A stretch of DNA of 64,000 bases, taken from assembly GCF_029852145.1 (NCBI RefSeq), contig NC_079978.1, positions 10,414,801 through 10,478,800 of the forward strand, written 5' to 3'. Every line of letters starts with the position of its first letter. Position 1 is the first letter of the stretch. The position numbers were made by a program, and so were the translations under genes. The notes beneath the pieces were generated by a model. That model did no database searches. It was not told where the DNA came from and was given only the letters and a program-made list of their open reading frames with translations. Source of the DNA: Microplitis mediator. Its lineage: Eukaryota > Arthropoda > Insecta > Hymenoptera > Braconidae. Positions 45,388 to 57,161 of the stretch are shown here, piece after piece.

Positions 45388-46940
45388 CACTGGTTACAGA
45401 AATTAAGGGATAGAAAAAAAATCCGAAATTTTTAGGTGATTTTCAACATGCTGTAACTCGGTGAAAAATGGTCGTATAAAAAATCTAAAAAAAGCAAATT
45501 GTAGCCTCAAGTTTCTAGTTTTCAGATCTGGACCTCAAAATTTTTTATCATGTACGGTTCCGGAGTAATCATAAGAAAACCAACGAAAAAAAAATTTTCA
45601 AAATTTTTGCTGGTCTTTCAATACCTCTATGGGCGACAATAAATTTTTTTGAATAATCTGACTGTCTGACTTTTCTCGGAAATTTTATGCCCTTTAATTT
45701 GGTGGGCTCAAGAAGTCTCTACGACGATTTGGCGCCGAGTTATCATTGATCAAAGCAAAAAAGTCCATTTTGGCTTTGATAATCAATAACTCCGGATGTA
45801 TTGGTCGTACAGAGAATGGAAGCAGGGTTTTGAAAACTGGAAAACATTCTCTATAAGGCAAAATTAGTGGCATTTGATAGAAAAATTTTTTTTAAAGCAA
45901 TATTGTTTAGTAAAAAACAGGTCAAAATTTACAAATTTAAGGATATTCGGAAATCTTGCTATAACTTTGGATATAAAGGATGAACAAAGGATATCTTCGT
46001 CTTTTTTTCAACCTCAAAGTGTCCTGAAAAAACCCTAAAAATTTCAAATCGCTGCGATTTTTCTTTCTTAGTGCCCCGAAGCTTTAAATTGATCGATTTT
46101 GTCAAAAATCACCATAATTGGTAGTTTCTCGGTTTTTGTTCATTTTTTCGATTTGAAAATGGTTTTTTTACCGATAATCTTCATTTCTTCAATCAAAAAG
46201 ATCGATTATCGAGAAAAATTGTAAAAAAAAAAAATTTTGAAAAAAATTTTTTTTTTTTCAAAATTTTTTTTTTCAAAAATTTTTTTTTTTCAAAATTTTT
46301 TTTTTGTTTTATTTGAAATGATTAATCATTGTCCAAAAAAATTCCTAAATTTTTTTTTACCCCCGGCATTAGAGTTACCGAAAGGGTATGTTTGTTAAGT
46401 TGACATTTGAAGCAGATGCAGTTACAGCGGTAAAAAAAATTTTTTTCCATCAAATGCCACTAATTTTGCCTCATAGAAAATGTTTTCCAGTTTTCAAAAC
46501 CCTGCTTCCATTCTCTGTACGACCAATACATCCGGAGTTATTGATTATCAAAGCCAAAATGGACTTTCTTGCTTTGATCAATGATAACTCGGCGCCAAAT
46601 CGTCGTAGAGACTTTTTAAGGCCACCAAATTAAAGGGCATAAAATTTCCGAGAAAAGTCAGACAGTCGGATTATTAAAAAAAAATTTACTGTCGCCCATA
46701 GAGGTATTGAAAGACCAGCAAAAATTTTGAAAATTTTTTTTTCGTTGGTTTTCTTATGATTACTCCGGAACCGTACATGATAAAAAATTTTGAGGTCCAG
46801 ATCTGAAAACTAGAAACTTGAGGCTACAATTTGCTTTTTTTAGATTTTTTATACGACCATTTTTCACCGAGTTACAGCATGTTGAAAATCACCTAAAAAT
46901 TTCGGATTTTTTTTCTATCCCTTAATTTCTGTGACCAGTG
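45388..46940. mobile_element. Foldback element (CACTGGTTACAG ends) with TA duplication
   Basis: Ends CACTGGTTACAGAAATTAAG and the inverse, flanked by TA (45386-45387 and 46941-46942). Arms of more than 600 bp are almost perfect inverted copies, separated by A/T runs near 46220-46320. It resembles in layout the element at 24671-26466 (same CAC start and TA target). The frame at 46388-46633 lies in an arm. Confidence 0.85.
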
Positions 46941-46959
46941 TAAAAATACAGTGGCACGG

Positions 46960-47392
46960 AAAAAAATATTTCTTTTCTTATTAGCTGCCTGACAGTCAGT
47001 CGACTGCCAACAAATGGGAGGACGGCGGAAGATTTTTATTTTAAAAATCAAGTCCAGAATAATAAAAACTTTTTATTTTTCTTATCCACTGGCTGACAGT
47101 CAGTCGACTGCTAGGAGTTGAAGGCAGCGGAGGATTTTCTTTTTAAAATCAATTCCGGGAAAATAAAAACGTTTTATTTTTTTTTTGTCAAATGAATGAC
47201 TGTCAGCCAGTTGATAAGAAAGATGAAAATTTGATTTTTATTTATGCGGGACTGGATTTTAAAAAAAATCCTCCGCGGACTTCCAACTGCTGGCAGTCGA
47301 CTGACTGTCAGCCGGTTGATAAGAAAGATAAAAAGTTTATTTTTATTTTTGCGGGTCTGCTTTTTTTAAAAAAAACCTCAACCTTAAACTAT
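46960..47392. repeat. Palindromic repeat next to the displaced POLB fragment
   Basis: GCTGACAGTCAGTCGACTGC-type blocks occur in both orientations (46985, 47090, 47195, 47290), giving a short internally inverted repeat. It abuts POLB sequence at 47393. Confidence 0.65.
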
Positions 47393-48300
47393 TAAGTTTT
47401 TCGAATTTCGGGATATCTTTAAGATGAAAACTGCATCCACATGATGATACGATGACACTCTTTCAGGATTCTTACTTTTTGATGGAAACAATGCAGCTTT
47501 GATGCACCAAAGGAAACAGTAGATGTCATTATTCTTGATGTTCAAGACAGCCTTTTTGTTTTTTATATCTTGAGGTAAATCCACATATGTTGAAAAGCCA
47601 ACTTGCAGTGGAGCGTATCGTGAAATATTAATATTCAAATTTATAATTTCCCTTAAACTCCACCCTGAATCTTTCTGATTAAATTCCTCCACTTTTTTTA
47701 ATAATGAATCGTTAACACTATCGTTAAACCAATCGGCAAGCGAAGTTAGAATGAAAATTTCATCACTTTTAGTTTTGAAGGATTTAGTACCCTTTATAGT
47801 GACGTCACTCTTAACATTTTCAAAATTGCATATCAGGGTGGTGCTGACTTCAATGTTCCCCTCACGATAGAGAACATTGCTAATTTTTTCAATCACTAAC
47901 TCTTTTGCGTCGTTTAAAAATGCTCTCAAGTCAATATGACCCTTGTTAACAATGCAACCAGTCTTGATTCTATTTTCAAACGCACTTTCCAAGTCCCGCT
48001 ATTGAATTAAACTATTTGTATTGAGTCCACCACCAATGATAGGTCTGATTAATTGTGAAAATTTCTCACTATACCAGCACAAAAGCGAGATGTTACGTTG
48101 TAGGTTTTTTCTTTCATGAACACTGCTTTTACGGTCTAACAACAATTTGTTGAACTGTTTGCAAGTGTCATCACAAATCCGTATTCACGTATGACACTTT
48201 TCTTCACTCACAGTATCAAGCTGTGATAATAGCTCATAAACTTGAGTCACTGATTTAATAACACCTTTTAACTCGGGAATAGACCTTCTAATTTTGCTGC
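47393..48300 (-). pseudogene. POLB: Displaced N-terminal part of Polinton polymerase B
   Basis: The frame 47992-47393 starts MESAFENRIKTGCIVNKGHI and contains LADWFNDSVNDSLLKKVEEF, QKDSGWSLREIINLNINISR and NNDIYCFLWCIKAALFPSKS, the conserved N-terminal region of Polinton polymerase B. Before it (48300-47993) a further coding-like segment with two stops (RSIPELKGVIKSVTQVYELL, KNLQRNISLLCWYSEKFSQL) probably is the terminal-protein-side extension. Its downstream end has lost about nine codons between two CTTAAAG repeats and then repeats ~33 bp found at 33606-33638, where the rest of the polymerase begins. It could be cut off by an insertion, or a fragment of a second Polinton. Confidence 0.8.
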
Positions 48301-48655
48301 AGTTGTAAAATTGATATTATTATTATTTATATAATAGTGGTTGAGCGGTTGAAAAAAAACGTGTTCCAACTTGAAAACCAACTGATATTGCTAACATAAA
48401 ACCCTTCATTATATACATAGGCGATGATAAGCATCTGACCAATAGGCAATTTTGACGTTATCAATATTTATGTTATTTCTAGGAAAGCACTTTCTCTCCA
48501 AACACTGTGCAATATGACGCATGTTCAAAAAATTTTAATGTACAATTTTTGAGATATATGTATAAGCGTGAATCATCTCATAATGACAATAATAATTATT
48601 TGAGTTAGGATTTAAAAAAAGTTACTACTGTTGATAAGAAAACTAATAGATCACT
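48301..48655. other. Spacer with no gene seen
   Basis: AT-rich, may be further decayed Polinton DNA upstream of POLB. Nothing could be recognised. Confidence 0.4.
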
Positions 48656-49745
48656 TCATAAATGTTTATAAATAAAAAATATGTAATGATTTTTTCGGAA
48701 AACACACGGGCTTCGGAAAATAAACAAGGGCATCCTTAAGTCTTCACGGGCTTGGGAAAATATACACGAGCAAGCTCTAATTCTACCGCAGGTGTGATAA
48801 AATAATACTCGAGTACTCAAGTAATTATACAGTTGCACAATGGCTTCGGGAAATAAACACGGACATCAGAAAATCAACACGGGCATCAGAAAATATATAC
48901 GGGTGATTGGTAATTCCACCACGGGCGTGATAAAATAATACCCGAGTACTCAAGTAGTCGAAAAGTTGCACACGGGCTTCGGAAAATATACACGGGCATC
49001 CTCAAATCTTCACGGGCATCGGAAAATATACACGGACATTCTGTAATTTCACCACAGGCGTCATAAAATAGTACCCCAGTACTCTGGTAGTTGAAAAGTT
49101 GCACACGGGCTTCTGAAAATATACACGGGCAAGCTGTAATTCTACCACAGGCGTGATAAAATAATACTTGAGAACTCTAGTAAACGAAAAATTGCACACG
49201 GGCTTCAGAAAGTATACACGGGGATAGGCGAATCTACACGGACGTTGAAAGTATACACGGGCGCTCTGGATTTTCACCACGGGCGTGATAAAATAATACT
49301 CGAGAACTCTAGTAAACGAAAAGTTGCACACGGGCTTCGAAAAATATACACGGGTATCCTCAAATTCACATGGGCATTGGAAAATATACACGGGCAAGCT
49401 GTAATTCTACCGCAGACGTGATAAAATAATACCCGAGTACTCAAGTAGTCAAACAGTTGCACTCGGGCATCCTCAAATTTTCACGGGCTTCGGAAAATAT
49501 ACACGGACGATCTGTAATTTCACCACGGGCCTGATAAAATAATCTCGAGTACTCAAGTAGTCGAAGCGTTGCACACGGGCTTCGGAAATATACACGGGCA
49601 TAAGAAAATCTACACGGGAATCGGAAAATATACACGGGTAATCTGTAATTTCACCTCGGGCGTCATAAAATAATACCCGAGTACTCTAGTAGTCGAAAAG
49701 TTGCACACGGGCTTCGGAAAACATATACGGGCATGGAAAATCTAC
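48656..49745. repeat. Satellite of ~133-bp units built from ~27-bp subunits
   Basis: GTTGCACACGGGCTTC or a variant recurs at about 48831, 48965, 49098, 49192, 49322, 49456, 49568 and 49701, mostly 130-134 bp apart with some shortened units. Within units CACGGGC...GAAAATATACACGGGC repeats every ~27 bp. The minus-strand frames here (for example 49002-49397) are only translations of the repeat. Confidence 0.88.
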
Positions 49746-50092
49746 ACGATTGTCGGCCCTTATGTACGGGCGAGCTGAAATTCATGCATGGAGTATTATT
49801 TTTTTTTTTAATTTTATTTTCTACAACAGGTTAAAATATTTTATTTTCTTTTATTTTTATACTATTGCTTGCTTCACTAGATTGCGAAAACAAATAAATA
49901 TCAAATTTATAACAACCAATCAGAAATATTGGCCCCGCCTATCTTTTCTCTTTGTCTTTTAACGAAACCAAATTCCTGGCCCTACTCATAATTTATGAGA
50001 AACGTTTTTGGTGGGGTAGAAAAAGAGAAAAAAATTTCAGCCAAATCTAAAGGGGTCGGGTTAAAAAATGGTCGATTTGGCGTGGAATGCCC
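49746..50092. mobile_element. End of a truncated GGGGCATTCC element and spacer
   Basis: 49995-50092 (TGGTCGATTTGGCGTGGAAT, then GCCCC) matches the right end of the foldback at 50189-51680, so it is a truncated second copy. 49746-49990 has no gene. Confidence 0.6.
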
Positions 50093-50097
50093 CATAC

Positions 50098-50188
<91 letters not shown>
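50093..50188. repeat. (TA)n microsatellite
   Basis: An almost pure TA run between two GGGGCATTCC ends. All Tyr/Ile repeat ORFs here are artefacts. Confidence 0.95.
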
Positions 50189-50190
<2 letters not shown>

Positions 50191-51680
50191 GGCATTCCAC
50201 GCCAAATCGACCACTTTTGACCCCGACCCCTTTCGATTTGGCTGAAAATTTTTTTTCGTTTTATACCCCATTAAAATCATTTTTTAGAAAATTTTCAAAT
50301 TTTTTTACCCAACCCAAAAAAAGTTATGAATTTTCCAAAAATAAGGCTTTTATTTTATCAAATAGCTATAACTTCTTCAAAAATTGTCTAATCGGGACGT
50401 TTTTTTTTCAAAATTTTTGTCATTGAATGTACTTTTCGAAACAAAATACAAAAAAATTTTATGATAATAAACTCTATAAAATTTTCGGCTTTTTTGAAAA
50501 AAAACCGTGATTTTCTTAAAGTTCGTCATTTTTTATTTTTTTTTTATTTTCTCAAAAAAAACTTCATTTAATTCTGCAATTTTTCCCGCCAATCCTAGAG
50601 TGGGCCGACCATTCCTTCTATTTTTTTTTATCAATTGAAAAAAAAATTTTTGCCCAGTTGGGCTTATTTTACAAAACATCAGTCTGGAAATTTTTGAGGA
50701 CTTAAAGATGACGGCCGACTTTGAAGAATTGAGACGGGAAAATTTATTGAAAGTGGTAATCCTCGAAAAAATTTGCATTTTTTTCAAAAAAGAAAAAAAA
50801 TTTGAAGACACTTACAAACAATTTTATTGTAACTTTTTTTAAAAACTAGACCTGAAAACAAAGAAAATGAAAAAAAAATTGCCATTTGTTTTATTTTCGA
50901 ACAAGTTACAGGCTTTTGAAATAGCGATGGACGTTCGATTTTTTTTTCGACAGCCTGTGACATGGTCAAAAATGAACCAAACGGCAATTTCTTTTTTCAT
51001 TTTCTTTGTTTTCAGGTCTAGTTTTTAAAAAAAGTTACAATAAAATTGTTTGTAAGTGTCTTCAATTTTTTTTTCTTTTTTGAAAAAAATGCAAATTTTT
51101 TCGAGGATTACCACTTTCAATAAATTTTTCCGTCTCAATTCTTCAAAGTCGGCCGTCATCTTTAAGTCCTCAAAAATTTCCAGACTGATGTTTTGTAAAA
51201 GAAGCCCAACTGGGCAAAAATTTTTTTTTCAATTGATAAAAAAAAATAGAAGGAATGGTCGGCCCACTCTAGGATTGGCGGGAAAAATTGCAGAATTAAA
51301 TGAAGTTTTTTTTGAGAAAATAAAAAAAAAAATAAAAAATGACGAACTTTAAGAAAATCACGGTTTTTTTCAAAAAAAGCCGAAAATTTCATAGAGTTTA
51401 TCATCATAAATTTTTTTTGTATTTTGTTTCGAAAAGTACATTCAATGACAAAAATTTTGAAAAAAAAAACGTCCCGATTAGTCAATTTTTGAAGAAGTTA
51501 TAGCTATTTGATAAAATAAAAGCCTTATTTTTGGAAAATTCATAACTTTTTTTGGGTTGGGTAAAAAAATTTGAAAATTTTCTGAAAAATAATTTTAATG
51601 GGGTATAAAACGAAAAAAAATTTTCAGCCAAATCGAAAGGGGTCGGGGTCAAAAGTGGTCGATTTGGCGTGGAATGCCCC
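50189..51680. mobile_element. Foldback element with ends GGGGCATTCCACGCC
   Basis: Two arms of about 740 bp are nearly exact inverted copies around 50935. The outer ends read GGGGCATTCCACGCCAAATC inward from both sides. It is noncoding: mirrored frames at 50533-50811 and 51056-51352 prove the symmetry and not a gene. A TA run lies to the left and ATATGTATA to the right, so a target duplication cannot be fixed. Confidence 0.88.
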
Positions 51681-51689
51681 ATATGTATA

Positions 51690-52545
51690 CACCAATGCAA
51701 AAAATTAAAGGAGCAGAAAAATTTTATAAATTTTTTAGTGATTTTTGGAAGGCTGTAACTTGGTGAAAAATGATCGTATCGAGATTTTAAAGAAAGCATT
51801 TTACAGCTTGAAATCTCTAGTTTTGGTGGATTTTTTTCAAAATTTTTTAAAAGCTCCGGTTATTGCGCAATCATGGAAAAAACCGCGAGGCAAAAAATTT
51901 CTAAATTTCTTTTTTTTTTCCGAAGAGCCCATGGACCGCGGAAAAATTCTTTCAACTAAACGAATGTATAGTTCGTTAAGCAAATTTATTCAGCTTCAAT
52001 TTCGTTTTTTTTTAACCTCGTAGGACAATTTGTCGCAGAGATATCAGCCTTCAAACGGAAAATGATCCTTTTGGCTTTGATCATCGATATTTCAGGTACC
52101 AATAATCGCACAGAAAGTTGAAGGGCGGTGGTGAAAACTTGAATGAATTCCCTACAAGACCCTGTCATCATTTTTTGAAAAAAAAAGTTTTTTTTAATTT
52201 TAACATCCATTAGAAGTAAGTACAAAAAAATGACTTTTTTTGGTTTTTAGTAAATCAACCGCTACTCTGCATATATCGATAAAAAAAATAATGTTGCCAA
52301 GGACTTTTTTAGCTTAATGTACCCCCAAGACCTCTGTAAACTTTTAAATTGATCTATCGAACGGTTTTTTGGGAATCATCGATCAAAGTTCAGCTAAACA
52401 ATTAAAGGAGCAAGTTTTGTTCCTTCAATTGTGTAATCATAATCAAAATGAAAAAATTTTTTTTTCGACTTTTCTCAAATTTATACGTTGGTGACTCAGC
52501 AAATGCAAGGAAATGACAAAAAAAATAAAAAATTTTGATTTTAAT
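51690..52545. mobile_element. Truncated copy of the CAC(T/C)AATGC foldback element
   Basis: CACCAATGCAAAAAATTAAA and what follows matches the left arm of 24671-26466. After that it continues into the central segment equivalent to 25560-25925. The second arm is absent, so half of the foldback was lost. Confidence 0.8.
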
Positions 52546-53080
52546 GTCAAGCTCTTAAAATCGATCAGAAGACTATTTTTTTTTATGAGCATGACATTAA
52601 AATGAAAATAACTAGAAAACAATGCGGAATTCGAAAAAACTTTATTCGGTATAACTTCTAGGGAATCAAATTGTCTATAAAAAATGTCTCATGATATTTT
52701 GTAATAGGTCTGATAGTTTCGCCGGAAAAGTAAGGAAAATTCAAAATTTAATATGAATTCGACTTCAACCTCAAATAACTTTTAAACAAATAGATTCCGC
52801 AAAAAATGATAAGAATCTTTTTTTGTAGAACATTCAATTCCCTACATAAATATACCTGCCAATTATTCCTATGACGCATCGTTAGCTACTTATAATAATC
52901 AGAAGACGTAAAAAAAATTTTTTCCATGTTATTCTTATGGGAAATAGAAAAGTGCAATGCGGACAATGTTAATTTTAATATTAAGAGCTCTTATTTTCAC
53001 AGGCGTCTTTTTCCATCTAAACGAAACTTTTGAACCTGTTTGGAAGAAAAAAAAAATTTGTTTGTTTTTTGAATCACCCT
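52546..53080. repeat. Inverted relative of the 14271-14900 repeat
   Basis: Matches that region in reverse complement and ends TTTGAATCACCCTAATATAT. It is probably one arm of a long-TIR DNA element. No gene. Confidence 0.65.
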
Positions 53081-53088
53081 AATATATA

Positions 53089-53166
<78 letters not shown>
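53081..53166. repeat. (TA)n microsatellite
   Basis: A TA run of about 75 bp directly after the GGGTGATTCAAAA-type end of the preceding element. Confidence 0.95.
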
Positions 53167-53171
<5 letters not shown>

Positions 53172-54164
53172 TTTAAAAAGAAAAAAAAATCTCTGAAGAA
53201 TATCTTCTGGAAGATTTTTAATTTTTTAAATGTTTGCGCATGCGCATGCGCACTAGAACATTGGTTTTCCGTGTTTTGTTTTTTTTTTTTTTTTCATTAT
53301 AATTAATTCGAAATTTTGTATAGTGAGCAATTTTGAATTTAATAAGAAAATACCTCTTTTTTATTTTAAATTCAATATTTTATTTATCAATACTGAGACA
53401 ATGTTAATTGTCATCTTCTCCCTCAGCCTTGCGGTTCCCATTTTTCCCCGTCTCGTTGCCGTCTGAAACCACCTAAAGCTAGAGTCATAGTGCCATGGTC
53501 ACATGACTAATTATCACCTCAACGCATGACCGTGAGGGGAAGTGAGGAGCGAGCCCAAAAACTCAGCTCTAAGACCCTACGGTGATTGAATTTCGTCCAA
53601 GTTTACTGATTATTATAAATAGAGTTAATTCAATTAAATATTACTGTACGTTACCGGCGATATAAAATTATACTGTGCCACGAATCTGTCTACATTATAT
53701 CCAGCGCTTGCATTTTCTTGTAGATAATTTTGATTATTATAATTGGCAATAAACTTGCAAAGTATTCTGATTAATTCCTTTTATTCCATCTATCACTGTT
53801 CATCCCACTTATTTCCTATTTTACTGGTTAGATTATTAAATAGTCTTATAAAATAAATATTAATTAAGTTACAAATAGTAATTTGACCATCAATAAGAAT
53901 ATTCTATAATTTTATAAGCCGTGAGGTAAGTTGATAAGTTTTCTCATACGTTGCCGAGTTTGAATAAGTGCGGGTCTTGGCTTTGCAAGAACCCCAACCC
54001 ACTGCTCTGTCCAAGTAAAATAAAATTTGTTAGAGGCCAGCCTAAGCCAGGGTTCAACCCCCGAATTCTGGTGGCTGCTGGTAAAAATCGCGAAGACGAA
54101 AAGCGATTTGTCTCAATATATGTATGTTATTAAGTATAAATAAATGTACATACTTATATTTACA
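53167..54164. other. Unassigned repeat-like DNA
   Basis: A TGCGCATGCGCATGCGCAC tract lies at 53225-53245. 53400-53600 is GC-richer and resembles retroelement untranslated sequence. The frame 53951-54133 has no recognised domain. No gene can be supported. Confidence 0.4.
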
Positions 54165-54520
54165 TAATAAAAATGCAAAAAAAAAAAGTTCAACCTATAA
54201 CGTGATTCAAATAAAAATTTTAAAATTTATTATTTAATAAATAAATATTATGTCGTTAATGACTGTTGCAGGTATAATTTCTCGACTAATGGAGAAATCT
54301 TACCGAATGAAAGTCTTCCAAGAATTAAATATAATTATTAAATAAGTAAATTTTACTACTATGTATTAAATAATAAGTAAATTATTTTCCTTTAAAAAAA
54401 ATAAAAAAATAAACATTGTTTTCAAGTTTTTTATCCTAAATTATTACAATAATAAATTTAATAATTTTTATTCGGATCGCGTTATAGGTTGAAATTTTTT
54501 TTTTTTTTGCATTTTAACTA
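54165..54520. mobile_element. Short inverted-repeat MITE
   Basis: AAATGCAAAAAAAAAAAGTTC...CAACCTATAACGTGAT at the left faces its inverse at the right (ATCGCGTTATAGGTTG, then a T run and GCATTTT). Arms are about 70 bp. Target duplication not resolved. Confidence 0.7.
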
Positions 54521-55824
54521 TTCCATTAATTAGTTTTTATGTTTAGTCTAATTTTTCATAATAATTTCTACGGTCAATACTTGGGAATTTCAAAAAAATT
54601 TTGTATTTGGGATTGATTAATTAATCAATATTAAATATTATTTTATTTTAAATTTGAAGCCTTATCAAAAAAAATACAATGAAATTTAAATATTTAAAAA
54701 ATTAAATCACCATCATTAAAATTATACATAAATTTATAAATTTTTAATTTAAACCGATAAATAATACATGTCCTTATTGCGATTGGTTAGATTTTTAAAA
54801 TCTTTAAGAACTAGTTCCATAATCTCTTATTCTCATGGGAATCTACTTCATCATTTGAATTCAGTCAATTTAACGGTCGCTATTGTCAAAAAATTTTCTA
54901 AGCACACGTCACTTTTAACAAACCTCACATTAACCGTTCCTCAAGTTTTACTCATCTCACGTTATTCGTTCCTCCGTTTAGACTAACCTCTCGTCATCCG
55001 TTACCCACGTTTATTCAAACGTATTATTTTCCGTTTCTCCGTTTATACAAATGTCTCATCATCCGTTCTTTCATTTATACAAATCTCACTTTAACTAAAC
55101 CTTCGGTTTATTGAGAGGATTTTAATTCAGAGATTACGTAAATCGCAACAGATATTATACATCCATCATGTTATTCATTCCTACGTTTATTCGAACCTTA
55201 CTTTAATCTGTCGTTCGTTTATTCATACGTGTCGCTACACACTATTACTTTTGATGCAAGCGTGTGTTTACACGTAACCTCCGTTAGGCACAAGTCATGG
55301 CACCCCCTAAAACCCGTATTTTTTTAAAGCTCATAAATATTTCACTACAATTTTGGTTTAAAAAATTATAACTAATACCAATCTATATATTCAACAATCC
55401 AAACTTCATATTCAACTCAATTATTGCGAAAATATTTTTTTTCTACTTATTAAACTATATAATCGATCTATGAACATGTAATTTGTAGAAATACTTTAAT
55501 TATAACTTCACTCCACTTAAAAAATTAATATCGAGAAATAAACTAATTCGCCCAATAAAATTTTACAATGAATAACAAAAATAAGAAAAAGTTGGTAAAA
55601 AAGTCGAAGATAATTGAATCTCATCTTGAATAACAGCTTACAAATTTCTTTATTTAGTCCAATATAACATATATTTTTTGAAAAAAAAAAAAAAAAAAAA
55701 AAATTTTCGTTCCTCCAGACAAGTCAAAAATTGAAAAAATAAATATTTCTTTTTTTATTCTATTTTTCGAAAAGTACATTTCAAGGCAAAAAAAAAAAGA
55801 CTCCCATCACTTTTAGATTATGGT
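54521..55824. repeat. Degenerate tandem repeat and AT-rich DNA
   Basis: 54830-55240 has imperfect units like CGTTCCTCCGTTTATACAAA and TCACTTTAAC. The remainder is AT-rich with no gene. The frame at 54768-54986 is part of the repeat. Confidence 0.5.
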
Positions 55825-57161
55825 TGTTATGGCCAAATAATTTTTTTTTATTTTAATAATTATTTCTGAGCTCCTCTGTGCAAAGTGCGCGAAAACGCAG
55901 CGTCAGCTTTTTCAGCTTTTTATGCAGCAAAAAATAATGGGAAGACACCTGCAATAAGTTTAACGAATAAACAATAAACTGTCGTCACTTTTCATCAATG
56001 ACGATAATTATAAATTCCCCATCAAACGCCAAAGCAAAGTTTATAAAAATCCTGAGCACCATGGCTCAGGGCCTCAGTTTTATTTAAACTTCTTGGTCCG
56101 CGTAAACGGCGTCAATAGCCCGTAATCTTATTGCAGAAATCTTCCGAAGTGGCAATAAGTAATCGTCGCTGATTTAGGTATCCGGCTGATTAGTTTCGTG
56201 TAGGATATTATTTTATCAGTTACGGTTTCCCAAAATTCACTTTAAATAAATTGTAAATCGATCTAGGTATCCGGCTGATTAATTTCGTGTAGGATATTAA
56301 TTGATTCATTTACAAAAATTCAAATCAATTAAACCGTAAATCGATCTAGGTATCCAGCTGATTAAGTTCGTGTAGGATATTAATTTATTTATTTACGGTC
56401 ATTATTAATAAATTAAATTGCCAATTGAGTTAGATACTCGGCTGATAGTCAACTATCGTGTAGAGTATAGTTCTTAATTGCAATTGAAAGATCTCGAAGA
56501 TCTATCCGGTTCGAGTGAATTGTGACACAAATCACGTGAATTTGTGATCTCACTTGGTGCTGAGTTTCTGCGCATAAAAACCCCTTTTAGGTGTGAAAAA
56601 GGACGCATTTATAAACAAAATCTGTTTAAAATATCCGATAAGATAAATAATCTTATAATACAAATTATATAAAAGTTGTGAAAAATTAGAGTGAAAAAGT
56701 GACGTTCAGTTAAAAACGGTGTAATTTAAAATACTTGTAAAAGATCAAGTTGATCACTCCAACCTTGCGGTTTCATTTGAAAGTAGTACATAAGATATCC
56801 TACCAACCCAGCCGCACCCATTCTACCAACCCTACAGGAAGGTCGAGTGAGCTGTTTAGTCCTGAAGGGATAATAGCTGCCACACTAGAAGAATTGACAT
56901 CGAAAGGTAGGTGAAAGAACTATTTTTCTATCATTCATAAAATACTTTTGGCTTAAACAAGAGCACCAGTCTCTTCGAAGACGTTTGGGTTCTCAATTCT
57001 CTAAAAGATCCACTATAAATAATAAATTATAGGAAGATAATTTCTTCCTCGTATTCTTTATTGTTGTCCGCACTCTCCAACCCGCTTGTCCTAAAATTAC
57101 TATCGCTACCAAAGGGAGAAATCCTGGATAAATAATTCAAATTTGAGCAGCGGACATAACA
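55825..57161 (+). repeat. LTR, TGTTATGTCC family (copy 2)
   Basis: Starts TGTTATGGCCAAATAA and ends GGACATAACA. It is about 1337 bp, longer than the copy at 62846 because of four ~65-bp repeats (GTATCCGGCTGATTA, 56160-56460). No matching short duplication was found at its edges, and no primer site follows. It may be a solo LTR with an eroded flank. Confidence 0.78.

Noticed and set aside
48656..49635. Series of Cys/Tyr/Phe-rich minus-strand ORFs
   Set aside because: They are translations of the 133-bp satellite; phase changes between units.
49982..50426. Tyr/Ile-repeat proteins on both strands
   Set aside because: Translation of a (TA)n microsatellite flanked by transposon ends.
50533..51352. 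Two similar Lys/Phe-rich proteins in opposite orientation
   Set aside because: Mirror frames of a foldback element.
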